The notes: generated by a model not told the origin, from the letters alone. Positions 11,806-23,057 are shown, counted from the first letter of the stretch. The stretch is DNA of 64,000 nucleotides from Euptelea pleiosperma (GCA_035048495.1 CM068548.1:5144469-5208468); one strand, 5' to 3'. A program made the numbers and translations.

Positions 11806-12173
11806 TGTTGAAAATAATATGTAATTTGTAATTTTAGAAGTGGCTAGATAGTTTCTAGAGTCTTCCATATCTAGATAGTTTCTAGAGTCTTCCTAGTAAA
11901 TATCTATAGACAAATTTAGAGTTATGACTTAGAAAATATCCATAGAAATGTCTAGAATCTATGGAAAAGTCTAGTCTCTCTAGAATATATCCAAAATCTA
12001 AAATATCTATAGTCTAGAATGTTCTTTAAAGACCTATAAATAGGCCATGCATTATAATTATTTATAGAAGTTGTATAAAAATAAAGCTCTTGAGACTCCA
12101 TACTAAGCCTCTAAAACCCTCTCCTCTCTATAACCTACAACAAGGCCTACCATATCTTCCGTTTGCTCCAACA
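11806..12173 (+). repeat. Copia-2 3' LTR
   Basis: It starts tgttgaaaataat, ends gctccaaca and has the same 368-bp length as the 5' LTR. The canonical TG...CA ends are intact here, and GATAT follows immediately. Confidence 0.93.
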
Positions 12174-12178
12174 GATAT

Positions 12179-12420
12179 TTCTGTATGACTTAGACCTATA
12201 TCAGTTGTATCTATACATGTGACTGTTAAGCTATTATAGCCAGAGCAAAAAAATAATGTATATAATGGAAATTTAGACATATACATCAGAGGTATGATTT
12301 TGTAAAATAACTGATATCTAATGGAACTTCGCAGATCCTTTCACTAAAAGATTATCCAGAGAAATAATATATTCAACATCGAGGGGGATGGGCTTAAAGC
12401 TTATGAATTAAATCACCTCA
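12179..12420 (+). pseudogene. Copia-1 pol remnant, RNase H end
   Basis: After the Copia-2 insertion the Copia-1 RNase H wording resumes in shifted pieces: a YNGN-like segment near 12265, and ADPFTKRLSRE near 12332-12362, the conserved end of copia RNase H, followed by MGL. This confirms that the flanks belong to one disrupted element. Confidence 0.65.
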
Positions 12421-12935
12421 ATGGAAACCCAACCAATTTGATTTGAGATCATAAAATATAGGTTCAAAGGACAAACTAATTATGAGTGATTAAATAAACA
12501 CTGTACGGAGAATTACTCCAACTCATCCCTAATGCTGCTTGTAAGTAAGTAGGTTGAGTTTAAAAACTCTTAATGTTGTCTATACTTATAGGTATAAGTA
12601 GAGTATAGTAGAATACTCATAATAGACACACTTATATAAATATAGTTATGGACTGTGACTATGCGAATTCAAAGCTAATTCTCTATAGTACTCATGAATA
12701 ATAGGAATTGTTCATGGCTAAAACGAAAACAACTAAAGAACTAGACAATATACAAAAAATATTGTGCATAGTTTATTGACTTGATTTACAACATCGGCTT
12801 AATAGTTCAAGACATTGCGCTCACTAAACAACTAGTAAAGTCGATAGATTTACACTAGGGTTCAAATTCAGAAAACACATATACCATATATGCACTTTTT
12901 GATTTTTCTCTCATTTATTTTCATATATTACATTC

Positions 12936-12945
12936 ATGTGGGGGT
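12936..12945 (+). promoter_or_regulatory. Copia-1 polypurine tract
   Basis: The tract atgtgggggt stands directly before tgtaagaaat, the inferred first bases of the 3' LTR; atgtggggg is a common polypurine tract in plant copias. Confidence 0.55.
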
Positions 12946-13835
12946 TGTAAGAAATATTTCTTCGTTAATAATTTTGGGGTAAAATATATTATTTTTACCA
13001 ACTTGTAGTCAAATTTATTATGGGACCTATAGAACTTTTTGATCAACTTTTGTATTGGTTGTGTTCTCCTATATTTAGAGATTATATATACATATATAAC
13101 ATTATGTGTGTGTATGTGTGTGTATATTTTGTTTACTATGAAACATTTTGAGTGAATTTATATATGTGCCCAAACATACCCCACTTGCAATAATAATGTT
13201 ATTCTTGATTTTATCTTTTATACTTTTTAATTTTAGTCCCACATTGGATATAATGAAAAGTTTGGTTGAGGTTATATAAGTATTCACTCTTTAGTCTATT
13301 ATAATTAATGCAAATGACAATAAAGAAGTGATCCGATGTATCAGAGTGGTGCACCACCACTTACATGGGCATGCGCGTGTATGCGAAAGGGCGATTGAGG
13401 CTTTTGGCACTTTATGAGGCATACTTAGCACTTTGCACTTGTCGCGAGAAGCTTTCTGAACATGTGATTTTTTACAATGAAATATTTTGAGTGATTTTAT
13501 ATATGTGCCCAAATATACCCCACTTGCAATAATAATATTATTCTTAATTTTGTCTTTTATATTTTTTTACTTTAGTCCCACACTGGATATAGTGAAAAGT
13601 TTGGTTAAGGTTATATAAGCATTCACTCTTTTGTCTATTGTAATTAATGTAAAGAACAATAGAGAAGTGGTCCGATGTATCAGGGTGGTGTAAAGCATCA
13701 CTGCATGCGCGTATGCGAAATGGCGATTGGGCCTTTTGGATGCTTTATGAGGCTGATGATCAGACGGTTGATGATCAATCTTAATGATTGGATCATCAAA
13801 TGGACATGATTAGATCTATGTCCAACAGTTAGATT
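12946..13835 (+). repeat. Copia-1 3' LTR, proximal part with internal duplication
   Basis: The LTR starts TGTAAGAAAT. Within it a block of about 339 bp is tandemly repeated (13139-13477 and 13478-about 13835); both copies include agtcccaca, a gaaaagtttggtt phrase and gcgaaaNggcgattg. The second copy continues into gatcagacggttgatgatc, matching 2176 onward in the 5' LTR. Homology stops after agattaat near 13836. Confidence 0.65.
13103..13128. repeat. (TG)n microsatellite
   Basis: A short interrupted TG run inside the Copia-1 3' LTR. Confidence 0.85.
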
Positions 13836-16800
13836 AATTTTGATATTGATTTGGTGTAGAAATGATGATGTTCTTATGGTTAGAAATAATAGAGTTTTAA
13901 TGGAGGTTTCTCTCTTCTTTAATAGAGTTTGGGTTTGTGAGAGCTTCCAAGCTCTCAAGGCTTTCTTAAATAGGTTTAGGAAGCAATTTTTAAGGTTTTT
14001 ATTTTAAGTAAAATCCGTAACTCTCACAAGGATGACTTTTTCAACCTTCTAAAATTCATATTTTAAATTAATTATGTATTAAAAATGGGCTCAAGAGTAA
14101 GATCCATAGGTATCCACTAGACCTAATTTAAGGTTAATTTTAAGTCCAAAAGGTCTCTAAATTGGCCCTACGGGCCCATCAAACAATTATAACTCAATTG
14201 ATTATGCAATTACTTATATTAATAATTTAAATACTTAATAAATGCAATTATACCATATTCCCTCGAAAGGTAGTGATTTAATATATATAATGGATCCAAT
14301 ACTATTTATTATATAATAAATATTCACTACAATATACATTAAATCAATTAAATTATATAATATAAATAAAAAGTTCATATAATAAGGTATTAACACTTGT
14401 CACACATATGCATCAATCACATATAATAAAATTAAGTACACAAAATCTCAAAAAAATAGTTAAAGTCTCGCAAAAGTGTCGAGATGACCTCGGATTGACC
14501 CAAAAAGTGATTTCTGAGTTTCGCACTAATAATAAATAAATAAAATACATTTAAATATTATTTTTAAATTATAGAAATGATGAGAAAATTCAAAATCACA
14601 AAAATATTATTTTTGCCAAAATCTTCCGCTAAGATTTTTTGTCTCAAGAAAGCTTCTGAATTTCTCGAGTAAGTTAGTAATGGTAGTTTAGAAATATTTT
14701 TGGTGTCCCGAGCTGTCACACCCCGAATTTCAGCACCCGAATCCAACCCGAATGCCTATGGATCGGCCAATTTACTCAAAATCTAGGGTATGAAAAATGA
14801 TAAAGGAAAAATAGAATCTCACAGTTTACAACGAGATATCAATAGTTCAAAATTTTACTAAGGTCTCAAAATCATAATCTCTGATAGCTAACGTCATCCT
14901 TAACACACAAAGTCAAAAAGAATCAATGATCTACTAATTACGATTCACCAAAATGTCTCATTTATCCCACGATCCAATTAAAATAAAGTAATGAATTAAT
15001 TACAAAAATTTATAAGCAATAAAAATCAAAGTTGCTAATAATGTTCCTCTTCAAGGTTGACTCATGCTCCTCAGGTTTGCATCATAATCTCTGATTACCC
15101 TCCTAACTCAAGGTCATGTCATCCCATCGATGACAAAAAGTACTTCGATGGACATCACCTTGAGTTAGGAGGGTAAGGGATGGTTGAGATACATCAATGC
15201 GTACATGTATGCCCATCGATGGAGTGTTGCGTGGTTTGCATGTTGCACGCACCAACAAAAGGTACTCCTAATCAAACTAGCAGGTTACGTGGATAGTCAA
15301 GCTTGACCCACATTAGCTAGAAGGATGAGGTGATGAAATGAACTTGAGGCTAGGAGATGAGGGTTGGTTGCGATTCAAGTAGGATCAACGGTTAGAGTTG
15401 GGTTGGGTGACTACGTGGCCATCCATGGTGTTTAACACTACTAATTGTGATGGAAAGGCGAAATAGATGAAAATTGAGTAGGGGAGGGCAACTGTGGTGT
15501 GGTGAGTTCGGTTGGGCAATCATACAGTTCAGATCTGTTGACTTTTGAAGGAGGTGAACGGGTGCGTCGAAGAATCGCTCCCTTACTTGAGCGGAATAGG
15601 TGGCATGAAATGCTACTTGCAACTCAGGTGGATGTTGGATCAACAAGTGATTGGAGAAGTTTTGAAGAAGAATAAAGGGAAAAATGATCTTACATGAACT
15701 AGAAACATGTGTATTGTGGAAGGAATTGAAGGGTTGATCCTAACGATGGGGTTTTCTTAAAAAGATTCACACTTTACAACTTTGTGGCAGCAACACCTTG
15801 GTCTATATGATGGAGTAATGACTGTTCTCTTGTGGCTGCTTTACCACGATGATGATAGATCAAAGTATAGGGAAGAGATGTCTGGTTGGATGGGAGCGTC
15901 GGCAACACTAACTATGGCGTTGCAACATCACAACTGTTGGAGATAACGACTAGACGTGTGGCCGCAACTCTTCGGTCTCCAAGATTTCTGGTGTACCATG
16001 AAGAAGACGGCTCATTAATATGGCATATAAGGTTGAGTTTAGGTTGAGTTTTGTTAAAACACTACAAGATGGTAAGGGTACGTTTGGTTTGGATGGTTAT
16101 GAAGTCCTAGTAGGTAGGTGTTGTGAAAAATAATTAAAAGAACTTATAAATAAATGATGATTTAGGAGAAAATGATTAAAATAAAGTAAAATACCATTAA
16201 AATGGGAGGTTCTTAGATGGACATGGTTTTGGAGATTCAATCAAGAACAATGTGGGGCTTTAGCTCCGTTGGTTGAACACGTGAAGGTGTTGCTGGTTCG
16301 TGTCACAGATTCTTGGAAGGATAGGGGTGGTCCACTATCTTGATGGTTCTTGATCTAATGGTTGAGACTCCTTGAAGGTTCACACGGCTGCAACTTTCTT
16401 CTGGTTGTAGCAGCTTTACACGTAATGAAGGATGGCACGGCCAACAAGGATTTGTGGGGGCTATTGCTCCTGCAGTCTCATGGTGATAAAGGTGGGACGA
16501 TCCATCAAGGTTTTATATATGTGGTTGGTTCAAGGTCAAGGTGAAGATGTCGAATACGGCTGAAAGTTTGGCCGGTGTTGATTTCTATTCCAATAGGTTT
16601 AGGTTTTTTAATATAGAGTCCTAAAGGTGTGGGAGGATGGAGTTGATTGATAAGGGAGAGGTTAGGGTACGATCATGATCAATAGACAATTGATAAAGGC
16701 ATTTGGGGTTTAAGAAAAATAACCATGTTTCATGGAGGCATGTGTAGGACATGCCTCATATTAACAACTAATGGGCTTTGGGCTTAAACTATCTAATGGG

Positions 16801-17765
16801 TTGGTTAAATGGGTTTAAAAATTGAATATTTTAACAAAGGTTTTTATTAAAAGAAAGATGGGTCATCAAGTGTTTTGATTAAAGTAAGATTTATCAAATA
16901 TGAGTTTACTTTAATAAAGCAAGTCAAACAAAGGTTTTATACATATAAACTTTAGTTTTCATAAATTCATCTACTTAAGGGTTAAGTATAATTTGTTCAA
17001 TTAATTTCTAAGTATTATTTTAGTTTATGATCTCATTAATTTGATGCATCTTGATTTTTAAACCTACAGTTTATGTAGATAGAGATCACTAATTACTTAT
17101 TAAATCATATCATGGGATGAAAAAAGCAAAAAAATGTTTAACATAGTTGTACGATACATACGACCTTATATACGTCATACATGTACATATTCATCAATAA
17201 TTAATGTCATAAATTAAAATTTATAAACGAACAATTAAATCCACTGATATTATTTAAATGTTAATCAGCCCTTGTGGGACTCAAAATAGTCAGTAAAAAT
17301 GTATGGGCCTATTGAGTCCATGTGGGCCCGCAAGAGTTGGCCCAGAAACCTTGAAAATTTATCCATTTTGAAATTGTCCAAAAATTGACGAGGATGTTCT
17401 GACAATTAGATGATTGCATTTCATGAAGAAAAATACGTGAAAATGGGTTCTAAAAATTAAATTGGACAAAAATACCCTCTTTATGATTTTCGTGGTTTTA
17501 TACGAGCTCACAAAATAATTTTTTTTTATAAAAGTTTAGGAATGTTAGCTGGGGCAATAAAAAGTTTTCTGCAAGTTATGGTCTTTGTTTTTAGCAAGAA
17601 ATTAGCCATAAAGAGTAAGTTCCAAAAATAACATATTTTATTACAAGGTCAAAAACTCAAAATTGCAAGATATATAAAGATGAAAACAATTCAAAAACTC
17701 AAAATTATCCTTTGATGATCAAATTACCATAATACCCATAACTGAAAGTTCATGGGCGAATCTTA
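13836..17765. other. Unassigned 3.9-kb segment inside the Copia-1 3' LTR
   Basis: This stretch separates two parts of the Copia-1 3' LTR and replaces about 520 bp that the 5' LTR has at this point. I see no convincing gene. At 14713 the phrase tgtcacaccccgaattt resembles the start of a plant gypsy LTR, but no matching end or coding region was found. It contains a 19-bp perfect inverted repeat (15096-15175). Open frames on both strands lack recognisable domains. Confidence 0.45.
15096..15175. repeat. 19-bp perfect inverted repeat, 42-nt loop
   Basis: TACCCTCCTAACTCAAGGT at 15096-15114 is matched exactly in reverse complement at 15157-15175. The loop holds atcccatcgatgac and ttcgatggacat, which are themselves partly complementary, so the transcript could form an extended hairpin. 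No TIR family or target duplication was recognised. Confidence 0.85.
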
Positions 17766-17930
17766 TCTTCAGGACTTTGTGATTTCACAAGCCTCAGTCT
17801 TAGATAAGTTTTATCTGTTCTTTATAATTCATTTTTCTAATCTTAACATTTGTTTCAATTCCTTAATTGTTCTATTTATTATCTTCTCATTTTTCTAATA
17901 ATTCTTTAATTTCTATTTTCTCTAAATACT
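17766..17930 (+). repeat. Copia-1 3' LTR, distal part
   Basis: From caggactttgtgatttcac to tctattttctc this closely matches 2763-2925 of the 5' LTR, with scattered changes and one-base length differences. It marks the right end of the Copia-1 nest. Confidence 0.75.
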
Positions 17931-18430
17931 AATCAACATATATATACTATTTAACCATTTGATACATAGAACAAATTTTATTTTTAACCACTGTATATAT
18001 AAAAATATAGTCTAGACCATTGGGAATGTAGATGGACCTCCCCAGTCACTATCTTGCAAGAAAATTGACATATAAGTCCATAGAAAAGAAGTCATGATTA
18101 AGTTTTTGAACTAGAGACCTAATAAGTTCTGTGCATAAAACTCAAAATATATATAGTTAAAAAACCAAACATACAGAGCATTCTACAATGACAATATAAG
18201 CCATGAGAACCAAAATGTTCATCCAGATGGTGGTATGGTTCATCTATATAAACACATAAATGTATAATCATCCGCATCAACTCCAAGCTGGGCCACACTA
18301 CCGGATTGCTTATAAATGCTTGTTTACTGAGCTTAAGAGCATTCTTATAACTTTCATCAATATATGGAATCTAAAGCATTCTTCCTTGTCTTCCATGCCA
18401 CCCTATACAATAGATCGGTACTATAATCTG
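17931..18430. other. No gene seen
   Basis: AT-rich spacer between the Copia-1 LTR and the Mutator-like remnant. A short open frame near 18260 on the plus strand shows no domain. Confidence 0.45.
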
Positions 18431-19494
18431 GCTAGATCTCTTTTCGAACCTCTTTAGGGTGATATGACTTCAAATAAGCCTTAAACTTGTACTCAATAAC
18501 TAAAATTATCCACAAACATCTATCATAGATTTTTTTTTCATCTATAAGACCCTCATAAGTATGCTCATTGTTCAATTTCTTGATATTGAATATAATTTTA
18601 CCAGTTAGACATGATGCGGAGTAACCCACTTACAATTCTCATAATTGCAAATAGCACAAAACCTACGGCTATCGTTCTTAGGAATGTTATTCTTAAAGTT
18701 GTTTTTTACTACATACAACCACAAATGTTTTCTACATGCTTATGTTGTAGGGAATTTCATATTAACCTCCAACTGAGATCCAACTAGAGTAGGATCTGGT
18801 ATGTGTCTTTCTTCCTCAACCTTGTACAAATCATCCACCTTTGCGACAAGTTTTCACTATAACTATCAAACTTATTTAAGATAATAATATGCTTAGAGGA
18901 ACTACAAGTCTCATAGTGCTCGTCAGGATCAAGGTCTTCAATTGCATCATAATGTACTTCATCATGAAGTACATCATCTTGTCTTATGGGATATGCAGTA
19001 AACTCATCAAGCTCCTCTTTTCACAAGTAACTTGAATTATTTTGCCTTTTGGAACCCTTAGGTCTATGTCCATTAAGTGGTCTTGCTAGTGGATTTGTTG
19101 TAGGGGTAATAACCTCTATGTCGGGATTTGGCTTATATGAAGATACACATGATGGTCTCGTAGGATGTGGAGTTGAGGAAGTAGGAACTAGCTTCGATAT
19201 ATGTGCCAACGAAGATGATTCGACAGTGGTATCTAGTGGCTCAACAATATCCCAATTAATGAAAATGCCCCCGATTCTATTTGCATCTCTGAACATGCCC
19301 AACATGCGGAGTAAATCTGAATCAATTTCCATACTTCTGATATGTCTGGACTCTGGACTCAACCCATGCAACTTTGAGCAACACATACCCATCAGTGGCT
19401 TTAACAGAACTTGTATGTTTAGCATTATATCTATAAAACATGTTTTTTTCGTAGTCTATGTCAAAAATCCTTTCGAGCCCATACAATCTTCAAC
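18430..19494 (-). pseudogene. Mutator-like (mudrA) transposase remnant
   Basis: Read on the minus strand from 19494 downward. An N-terminal MULE-type region carries DSDLLRMLGMFRDANRI (about 19255-19335), corresponding to the domain before the zinc-binding part. An acidic/Pro-Thr spacer follows, ending in GHRPKGSKRQ. After frameshifts come the CAICNYENCKW piece, then ASCLTGKIIFNIKKLNNEHT (about 18550-18615), the conserved Cys-Trp/His region of mudrA proteins, and KSYHPKEVRKEI. The DDE catalytic core is not present. An active MULE transposase binds TIRs in the nucleus; this copy is dead. The split by the hAT MITE at 19503 also removes its start region. FAR1-like origin is an alternative. Confidence 0.6.
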
Positions 19495-19502
19495 CTTATA
19501 GT

Positions 19503-20430
19503 TAGGGGTGTCAATCCAGCCCTCTTGTAAGGGGGCCCGGCCCTACCCTACCCTTTTGAAAGCCTTAAATAGAGGGCTTTTAAATAAATTTTAAGCCCTT
19601 AGGGCCGGGCCGGGTCTAAATATAAAAGGCCCTTCTAAATAAGGGCCGGGCTAGGGTCACACTCAAGGGGGCCCAGCCCTACCCGGCCCTTAGCGAATCA
19701 TCTATGTTATATTTATTTATTTTTAAATTATATTCTATAAAATAACATATATTGTAGATCTTTTTTTTAGAAAATGACACTAAGTTATCTAAAGTGTCAA
19801 ACTATTAATGAGAGATCTAAGCTACTTAGGAAATCAAACATTTTTTTTTAAAATAAAACATACAAAATAAAAGGGGAAAACCGGTTGGCATGGTCTCCAA
19901 GTTTCCTTAGGTACACGTCACAACGTTATTAGTGTTGGACACTACAATTATCCTAAAAAATATATATATAATTTTGGGTAATTTCCCAACAATTGAGCCA
20001 TTCCAAAATTATGACTGACCCAAATAGTTCTTATTTTGAAAATTTTTAGAATGGTTCAAAATCATTCTAAAATAACTTTTTTCTAGTGTAAATTTATAAT
20101 AAATTATTTATTTTATCGAGGTTTTTAGAAAGATTAGAAGGTTCATTTTCATTTTTTAAATTATGATTATTCATTAAAAATTTATATAGATTAAACCAAG
20201 GAAACACGTTACCAAACTATGTGTATTATTAAACCATCTACTTTTTCTACTAAAAAAATTTATATTTTTAATAATTTTCTACTAGGCCCTAGCCCTACCC
20301 TGACTCGACCCTGGCCCTTGAGGGTAGGGCTAGGGCCTAGCCGGTTCAGGCCCTCTAAGGGCTAGGGCCTCACCTTTATACGTAAGGGTAGGGCTAGGCC
20401 CTACCCTGACCCGGCCCTTTGACAGCCCTA
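19503..20430. mobile_element. hAT-type MITE with CTTATAGT duplication
   Basis: Ends TAGGGGTGTCAA and TTGACAGCCCTA are inverted repeats with one mismatch. Perfect 8-bp duplications CTTATAGT lie at 19495-19502 and 20431-20438. Both subterminal regions are packed with GGGCCGGGCC- and AGGGTAGGGCTAGG-type motifs in both orientations, while the middle is AT-rich and has no transposase. Subterminal motif clusters are typical binding sites for hAT transposases. It sits in the Mutator-like remnant. Confidence 0.93.
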
Positions 20431-20438
20431 CTTATAGT

Positions 20439-20940
20439 CCATATGCCTTAGATCATTAACTTTCCATCAAAATAGGTAACAAGATCAAAACATTCCCCCA
20501 TGATATCTGTATTGGAAACAAGATGAGCATTATAAACTATAAGTAAAAGCTAAATATAGATGTAACATATAACAATATGAACAGACCTTTAGTGTAAACC
20601 AATTATAAAATCAACATTCTTATCATAATGCTTGATATAAAACCAGCTATCGTAATACTTGGTATAAAACCACATATCATAAGGTTGGATATAGAACAAA
20701 TTATAAAACCAAAATTCTTATCATACAAAATACCCACACAAATTCATACAATTTAAAAAGGTAAGAAATACATAATATTTAACCAACACGATTTATTTGA
20801 TTCCGAAAAACAATTACATGATTCAAACCAAGTCTCTTCTACCATGTAATTTTATAGGTTCATATGGGTCCATAGAAAAAATTTGAGATGTAAATTTCAA
20901 TCTCCTTTGCTATAGAATTCAGAATGTACACCAATACATG
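20439..20940. other. AT-rich flank, no gene seen
   Basis: Probably the continuation of the disrupted Mutator element beyond the hAT MITE. The phrase ggtataaaaccac/gatataaaaccag recurs near 20634-20680, and attataaaatcaacattcttatcata (first at 20604) recurs near 20702 as a diverged copy. No coding motif is readable. Confidence 0.4.
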
Positions 20941-21322
20941 GAAGCAAGGTTTAAAGGAGGCCGTTTTAACGGTTAAACGGACTGGGGGTGTTACCGTTTA
21001 AACTGTTTAAACGGCCGTTAAAAAGGATTAAAATGGCCAGGGGAAAAAATGGGAAAAAATGGATTTTAACAGAAAAAAACGGAAAAAATGGCGCTGAAAT
21101 TCAAATTTTGAAAATTGAAAATAAAAAAATAGAATTTAATGGAAATTAAACGGATTTTAACGGAATTAAACGGATTTAACGACCGTTTAAACAATTTTAA
21201 TGGCCGTTAAAACGAAAAAACGGCCGTTTTTTTTCAAAACCGTTAAACGTGTTTAAACGGTTTAAACGGAAACGGGCTTGGGGCGTTACCGTTTAAACGG
21301 CCGTTTTTAAAACCATGCATGG
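20941..21322. mobile_element. AACGG/CCGTT-rich foldback element, copy 1
   Basis: The element runs from aaggtttaaaggaggccgt to ccgtttttaaaaccatg, whose ends are imperfect inverted repeats. The body consists almost wholly of variants of GTTTAAACGG, CCGTTAAAA and GGATTTTAACGG, plus a caaattttgaaaattgaaa stretch. A gggggtgttaccgttta phrase near each end is shared with five other copies in this window. It has no coding capacity; the superfamily is unknown. Confidence 0.7.
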
Positions 21323-21888
21323 AAGTACAAGATTTGTAGCAAACATGTGAAAGGTTTGGCTAGGACAAAACAAAAAAAAATTAAAATCTTGCATGCATAT
21401 GTATTATGTAAGGTATAATTAGTGTCACAAAGAAAACTTCTTGTTATTAGATGGCTCTCTATTTCTATCATAGAAAACTTCGTATGGCTACTCAAATTAG
21501 TAAAACATTTTTTAATTTTTTATATATTCTATTTAAGTAAAAAGTGCAGCAGAAGTATGCCATTGATCTTCTAAATTGCCATAGAATGCTTCACAGGTTG
21601 CCTCGTGACTCCAACTCATTGCCGAGTTGTATTAGCATGATGGTGAGCTACTATTAGATCCATTGACCTATATGAGATCTCCAGTACTTCACTCCGTCTC
21701 ACCCAGATATTTCGTTTGCTATTCTTTTTGGTCATTTGGGAGGGCGTTGAGAAACTAGACATATACATGGAGTCAGTATCATAGTCAACCCCCTCCCCCC
21801 CCTATAGGTACCAATTACACTGACTTTTGACCTATACATCCATCATCAGATAGAACAAATATCCATAAGTAGCAAAAACATTTGCTAT
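21323..21888. other. No gene seen
   Basis: Contains a C-rich run near 21791-21802 but no recognisable gene or mobile element. Confidence 0.45.
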
Positions 21889-22182
21889 CCATTGACCTTA
21901 GTGACGTTGGGTCCACCTCTTGGTGGATCTACATACCAGATATCAGCTTGATTGATGATTTCAAACGTTGGGGTCCACCTCAAATCAAAACAATAAAAAC
22001 CAAAAATCAGCCTGATTAGTGATTTCCAACCTTTGGATCTTTGCACCCCAAATACGCTCGATAATGCTCACATTCTTACCGTTAAAATCAACCCATGAAA
22101 ATAACTTCAATCGAATCGCTTAGAAATCAATCATCAGGTCAGCATCAACTAAGAGTGTGCCACGGGGCTCGTAGCATCTGTC
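21889..22182. mobile_element. Foldback MITE copy C, upstream of EMC1
   Basis: The family phrases gttgggtccacctcttgg, atcagcttgattgatgattt and atcagcctgattagtgattt are present, followed by atcaactaagagtgtgcca at the right edge. The copy is rearranged, with the left-arm wording occurring twice. It ends about 110 bp before the first EMC1 ATG and may have altered the promoter. Confidence 0.55.
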
Positions 22183-22249
22183 ACAACGCTGTGACAAGTT
22201 TTACTCGTGGGGATCCATAAAGAAGTCAATCAAACATGAGCAAGACTTG

Positions 22250-22284
22250 CCCGAAATGCCACTGAAGTTCAGTGGCATTTCGGG
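22250..22284. repeat. Perfect 17-bp palindrome arms with 1-nt spacer
   Basis: CCCGAAATGCCACTGAA (22250-22266) and its exact reverse complement (22268-22284) are separated by a single G. The structure sits 8 bp before the first in-frame ATG of EMC1 exon 1 and would form a strong hairpin in a 5' leader or a cruciform in DNA. Confidence 0.95.
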
Positions 22285-22292
22285 AAGGGACT

Positions 22293-22471
22293 ATGTCAAA
22301 AATTGAGCAAAATACAAAGGCGTCCACTGCCGATTTTCAAAGCCGGCCTTATTACTCCTCTCACTACTTGCGGACTTCAGCTTCTCTCAGGATTTTTCAT
22401 CTTCTTCTTCTCTCGTTCTGTGCAAATGTCACCTCCGCCTTATACGACGATCAAGTAGGGCTCATGGATTG
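22293..22471 (+). pseudogene. EMC1: EMC1 exon 1 (signal peptide)
   Basis: From the ATG at 22293 the frame runs into a hydrophobic core (IFHLLLLSFCANVTSA) and LYDDQVGLMDW, the conserved mature N-terminus of plant EMC1. About 35 polar residues before the hydrophobic core are more than usual; homologues start only a few residues before it. No ATG exists at the expected place (the codon before CGGACTTCAGCT is TTG), so the native start may be lost. Donor GTTCGT splits the Trp codon. Confidence 0.8.
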
Positions 22472-22684
22472 GTTCGTCTCCTCTCTCTCTTCTTTCTAAT
22501 TTAATTCTCTCTTCTTCAATCCCATTTCTCATTTTTCTCTGAATTTAATTAGATTTCTAGTTCATCAACCATCGTCTCTGCTTCTGTAGAACCATTTTCG
22601 ATTATTTTAGGATTTTTTAGTGATATATTTTCAATTTTTTTGGATAATTTATGGACGGATTGCGTCTTTGATTTTGCTTTGCAG

Positions 22685-22812
22685 GCATCAGAAGTACATA
22701 GGGAAAGTAAAGCAAGCAGTGTTCCATACACAAAAGGCAGGAAGAAAGTGTGTTGTAGTCTCAACAGAGGAGAATGTGATTGCTTCTCTCGATCTTCGCC
22801 GGGGGGACATAT
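22685..22812 (+). pseudogene. EMC1: EMC1 exon 2
   Basis: It follows a gcag acceptor and encodes HQKYIGKVKQAVFHTQKAGR and STEENVIASLDLRRGDI, the first blades of the lumenal beta-propeller. Phase agrees at both ends and the donor is GTATGC. No lesion seen; one Cys replaces the usual Arg in GRKRV. Confidence 0.92.
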
Positions 22813-22994
22813 GTATGCATATCTTCCAATCCAAGTTGTGGTTTGCGCTAATTTTCCGATTTCTGGTGTGGCGTTTTATTTGTGCATGAATCTTTCTTGG
22901 TTCAGAAAGTTTGTAGCTTTGAATGGTTGTTTTTTTTTTTTTTTTGTAGAAGTACATGTTACTGAAACGTTTCTTGGTTTTTGGTTGAACGCAG

Positions 22995-23057
22995 TTTGGA
23001 GACATGTCCTTGGGAACAATGATACCATCGACAAAATTGACATCTCCCTTGGCAAAT
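22995..23057 (+). pseudogene. EMC1: EMC1 exon 3
   Basis: This short 63-bp exon encodes FWRHVLGNNDTIDKIDISLGK. It lies between a cgcag acceptor and a GTAATT donor and keeps phase with both neighbours. Confidence 0.92.

Larger units (their letters stand above)
7342..12173 (+). mobile_element. Copia-2: full-length but decayed Ty1/copia element
   Basis: A 4.8-kb element has two 368-bp LTRs (7342-7709, 11806-12173), a primer-binding site, gag, protease, integrase, RT and RNase H in copia order, and a polypurine tract. The perfect 5-bp repeat GATAT flanks it (7337-7341, 12174-12178). It interrupts the RNase H region of Copia-1. Stops and frameshifts in every domain make it non-autonomous. By eye the LTRs differ at roughly one site in ten, indicating an old insertion, yet clearly younger than its host. 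Confidence 0.93.
2086..17930 (+). mobile_element. Copia-1: old decayed Ty1/copia element with nested insertions
   Basis: The element is read from a gag-like start near 2997 through a zinc knuckle, protease-like and integrase-like remnants, reverse transcriptase and RNase H pieces, ending near 12420, then a polypurine tract and 3' LTR. Its coding region is riddled with stops and shifts. It is interrupted by a hAT MITE (5423-5977), a Tourist-like MITE (6296-6932) and Copia-2 (7342-12173); the coding sense resumes across each. Sequence shared between 2086-2936 and the segments 13360-13835 and 17766-17930 defines its LTRs. The last two are separated by about 3.9 kb of other sequence. It is inactive and the oldest layer of this nest. 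Confidence 0.75.
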
